From Microbacterium oleivorans (lineage in GTDB: Bacteria; Actinomycetota; Actinomycetes; Actinomycetales; Microbacteriaceae), in NCBI RefSeq assembly GCF_001644225.1, contig NZ_LSTV01000001.1, forward strand, positions 620,001-684,000: a stretch of DNA of 64,000 nucleotides, in the 5' to 3' direction. Positions 63,372-64,000 of the stretch are shown here, one piece after another. Under the pieces are notes generated by a model, which ran no database searches, was not told the origin of the DNA, and worked only from the letters and a program-made list of their open reading frames with translations. Position numbers and translations under genes: made by a program. How positions within the stretch are numbered: the stretch's first letter is position 1; each line of letters begins with the position of its first letter.

Positions 63372-64000
63372 GCTCGGCCTTCCGCGATCGCCACATCGGC
63401 ACCGACTCGGTCGCGCAGGCCGAGATGCTCCGCGTCCTCGGGCGTCCGTCCGTCGACGATCTCATGGGCACCGCCGTCCCCGACGCGATCCAGGTCGCCG
63501 AGCGCGCGAGCATCATCCCGCCCGCCGCGACCGAGGCCGAGGCCCTCGCCGAGCTCCGCGACCTCGCGTCGCAGAACCGCTCGGCGCGAGCGATGATCGG
63601 CCTCGGCTACTACGACACGCTGACGCCGTCCGTCATCCAGCGGAACGTCCTCGAGAACCCGTCCTGGTACACGGCGTACACCCCCTACCAGCCCGAGATC
63701 TCGCAGGGCCGGCTCGAGGCGCTCATCAACTTCCAGACGATGGTGACCGACCTCACCGGGCTCGCGACGGCGAACGCGTCGATGCTCGACGAGTCGACCG
63801 CGGTCGTCGAGGGGATGCTGGTGGCCCGCCGGGCCTCGAAGTCCGCGTCGAACGTGTTCCTCGTCGACGCGGACGCCCTGCCGCAGACCAAGGCGCTGCT
63901 GCACCACCGCGCCGCCGCCGTCGGCGTCGAGATCGTCGAGACCGATTTCGCCGACGTCCCCGAGGCCTTCGGTGCGTTCGTCCAGTACCCGGGCGCGACC
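63368..64000 (+). CDS. gcvP: Glycine dehydrogenase (decarboxylating) P protein, N-terminal 211 residues (3' end outside window)
   Basis: PLP enzyme that decarboxylates glycine and loads the aminomethyl group onto GcvH. The visible part starts [20 protein letters not shown] and contains [65 protein letters not shown] and the beginning of the catalytic fold. The PLP lysine lies beyond the window (full length about 950 residues). GTG start overlapping the gcvH stop. Confidence 0.96.
   Translation, partial: MSSAFRDRHIGTDSVAQAEMLRVLGRPSVDDLMGTAVPDAIQVAERASIIPPAATEAEALAELRDLASQNRSARAMIGLGYYDTLTPSVIQRNVLENPSWYTAYTPYQPEISQGRLEALINFQTMVTDLTGLATANASMLDESTAVVEGMLVARRASKSASNVFLVDADALPQTKALLHHRAAAVGVEIVETDFADVPEAFGAFVQYPGAT

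Overview
The window is a 64-kb stretch of a chromosome from a high-GC actinobacterium, most likely Microbacterium or a close relative in Microbacteriaceae. This rests on gene content and order (eno-ftsB-DUF501, xseA-xseB-DUF4245, DUF4307, DUF6264, DUF7882), very high GC with GTG starts, and the short word GGATGCC/GGCATCC scattered throughout. I see no rRNA, CRISPR array, prophage or insertion sequence. It reads as core chromosome with small accessory patches.

Layout. 1-9.6 kb: the 3' part of mfd, PEP carboxylase (ppc), a basic amino-acid antiporter, mazG, hisS and a YdeI-like protein. 9.7-13.8 kb: a GDSL hydrolase, a second APC permease, a YtrA-type GntR regulator coupled to a DUF1648 membrane protein, and an O-methyltransferase. 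13.9-19.2 kb: eno-ftsB-DUF501, a subtilase, NDH-2, then an unusual tRNA with anticodon UAA. 19.2-28.8 kb: membrane proteins, lemA, a PerM/AI-2E transporter coupled to ilvA, greA, DUF4307, hemolysin III, a cis-prenyltransferase, a class V aminotransferase and phoH. 28.8-34.7 kb (minus strand): a two-component system, fumC, beta-carbonic anhydrase, DUF4245, xseB and xseA. 34.8-43.9 kb: ispH, a DUF6264 protein, a large secreted M23 peptidase with Ig-like and bulb-lectin domains, fba, glpX, rmuC, a DnaQ-like exonuclease and ychF. 43.9-52.3 kb: an accessory-looking patch with an alpha/beta hydrolase, two AraC-type regulators, a DUF7882 protein, a CopC-like protein, a DJ-1/PfpI protein, a 45-residue Cys-rich peptide, a DHA2 drug exporter and an ABC exporter. 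52.3-58.9 kb (minus strand): a Nudix-type regulator, nadA-nadB-nadC, a NifS-like cysteine desulfurase and a glycosyltransferase, nearly all overlapping or abutting. 59.0-64.0 kb: a MarP-like membrane serine protease, then a tandem glycine riboswitch controlling sdaA-gcvT-gcvH-gcvP (gcvP runs off the end).

How the parts work together. Central carbon metabolism is well represented: ppc, eno, fba, glpX, fumC and carbonic anhydrase. The NAD block makes quinolinate and nicotinate mononucleotide de novo; the desulfurase probably supplies sulfur for the NadA 4Fe-4S cluster. The glycine block couples glycine sensing to glycine cleavage and serine deamination.

Two features cut across genes. Many starts lie 6-7 nt downstream of a TANNNT -10 box with no Shine-Dalgarno sequence, so leaderless transcription looks common. 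The 7-mer GGATGCC/GGCATCC recurs about 95 times by eye, in all reading contexts and at the expense of the normally preferred Asp, Ala and His codons.
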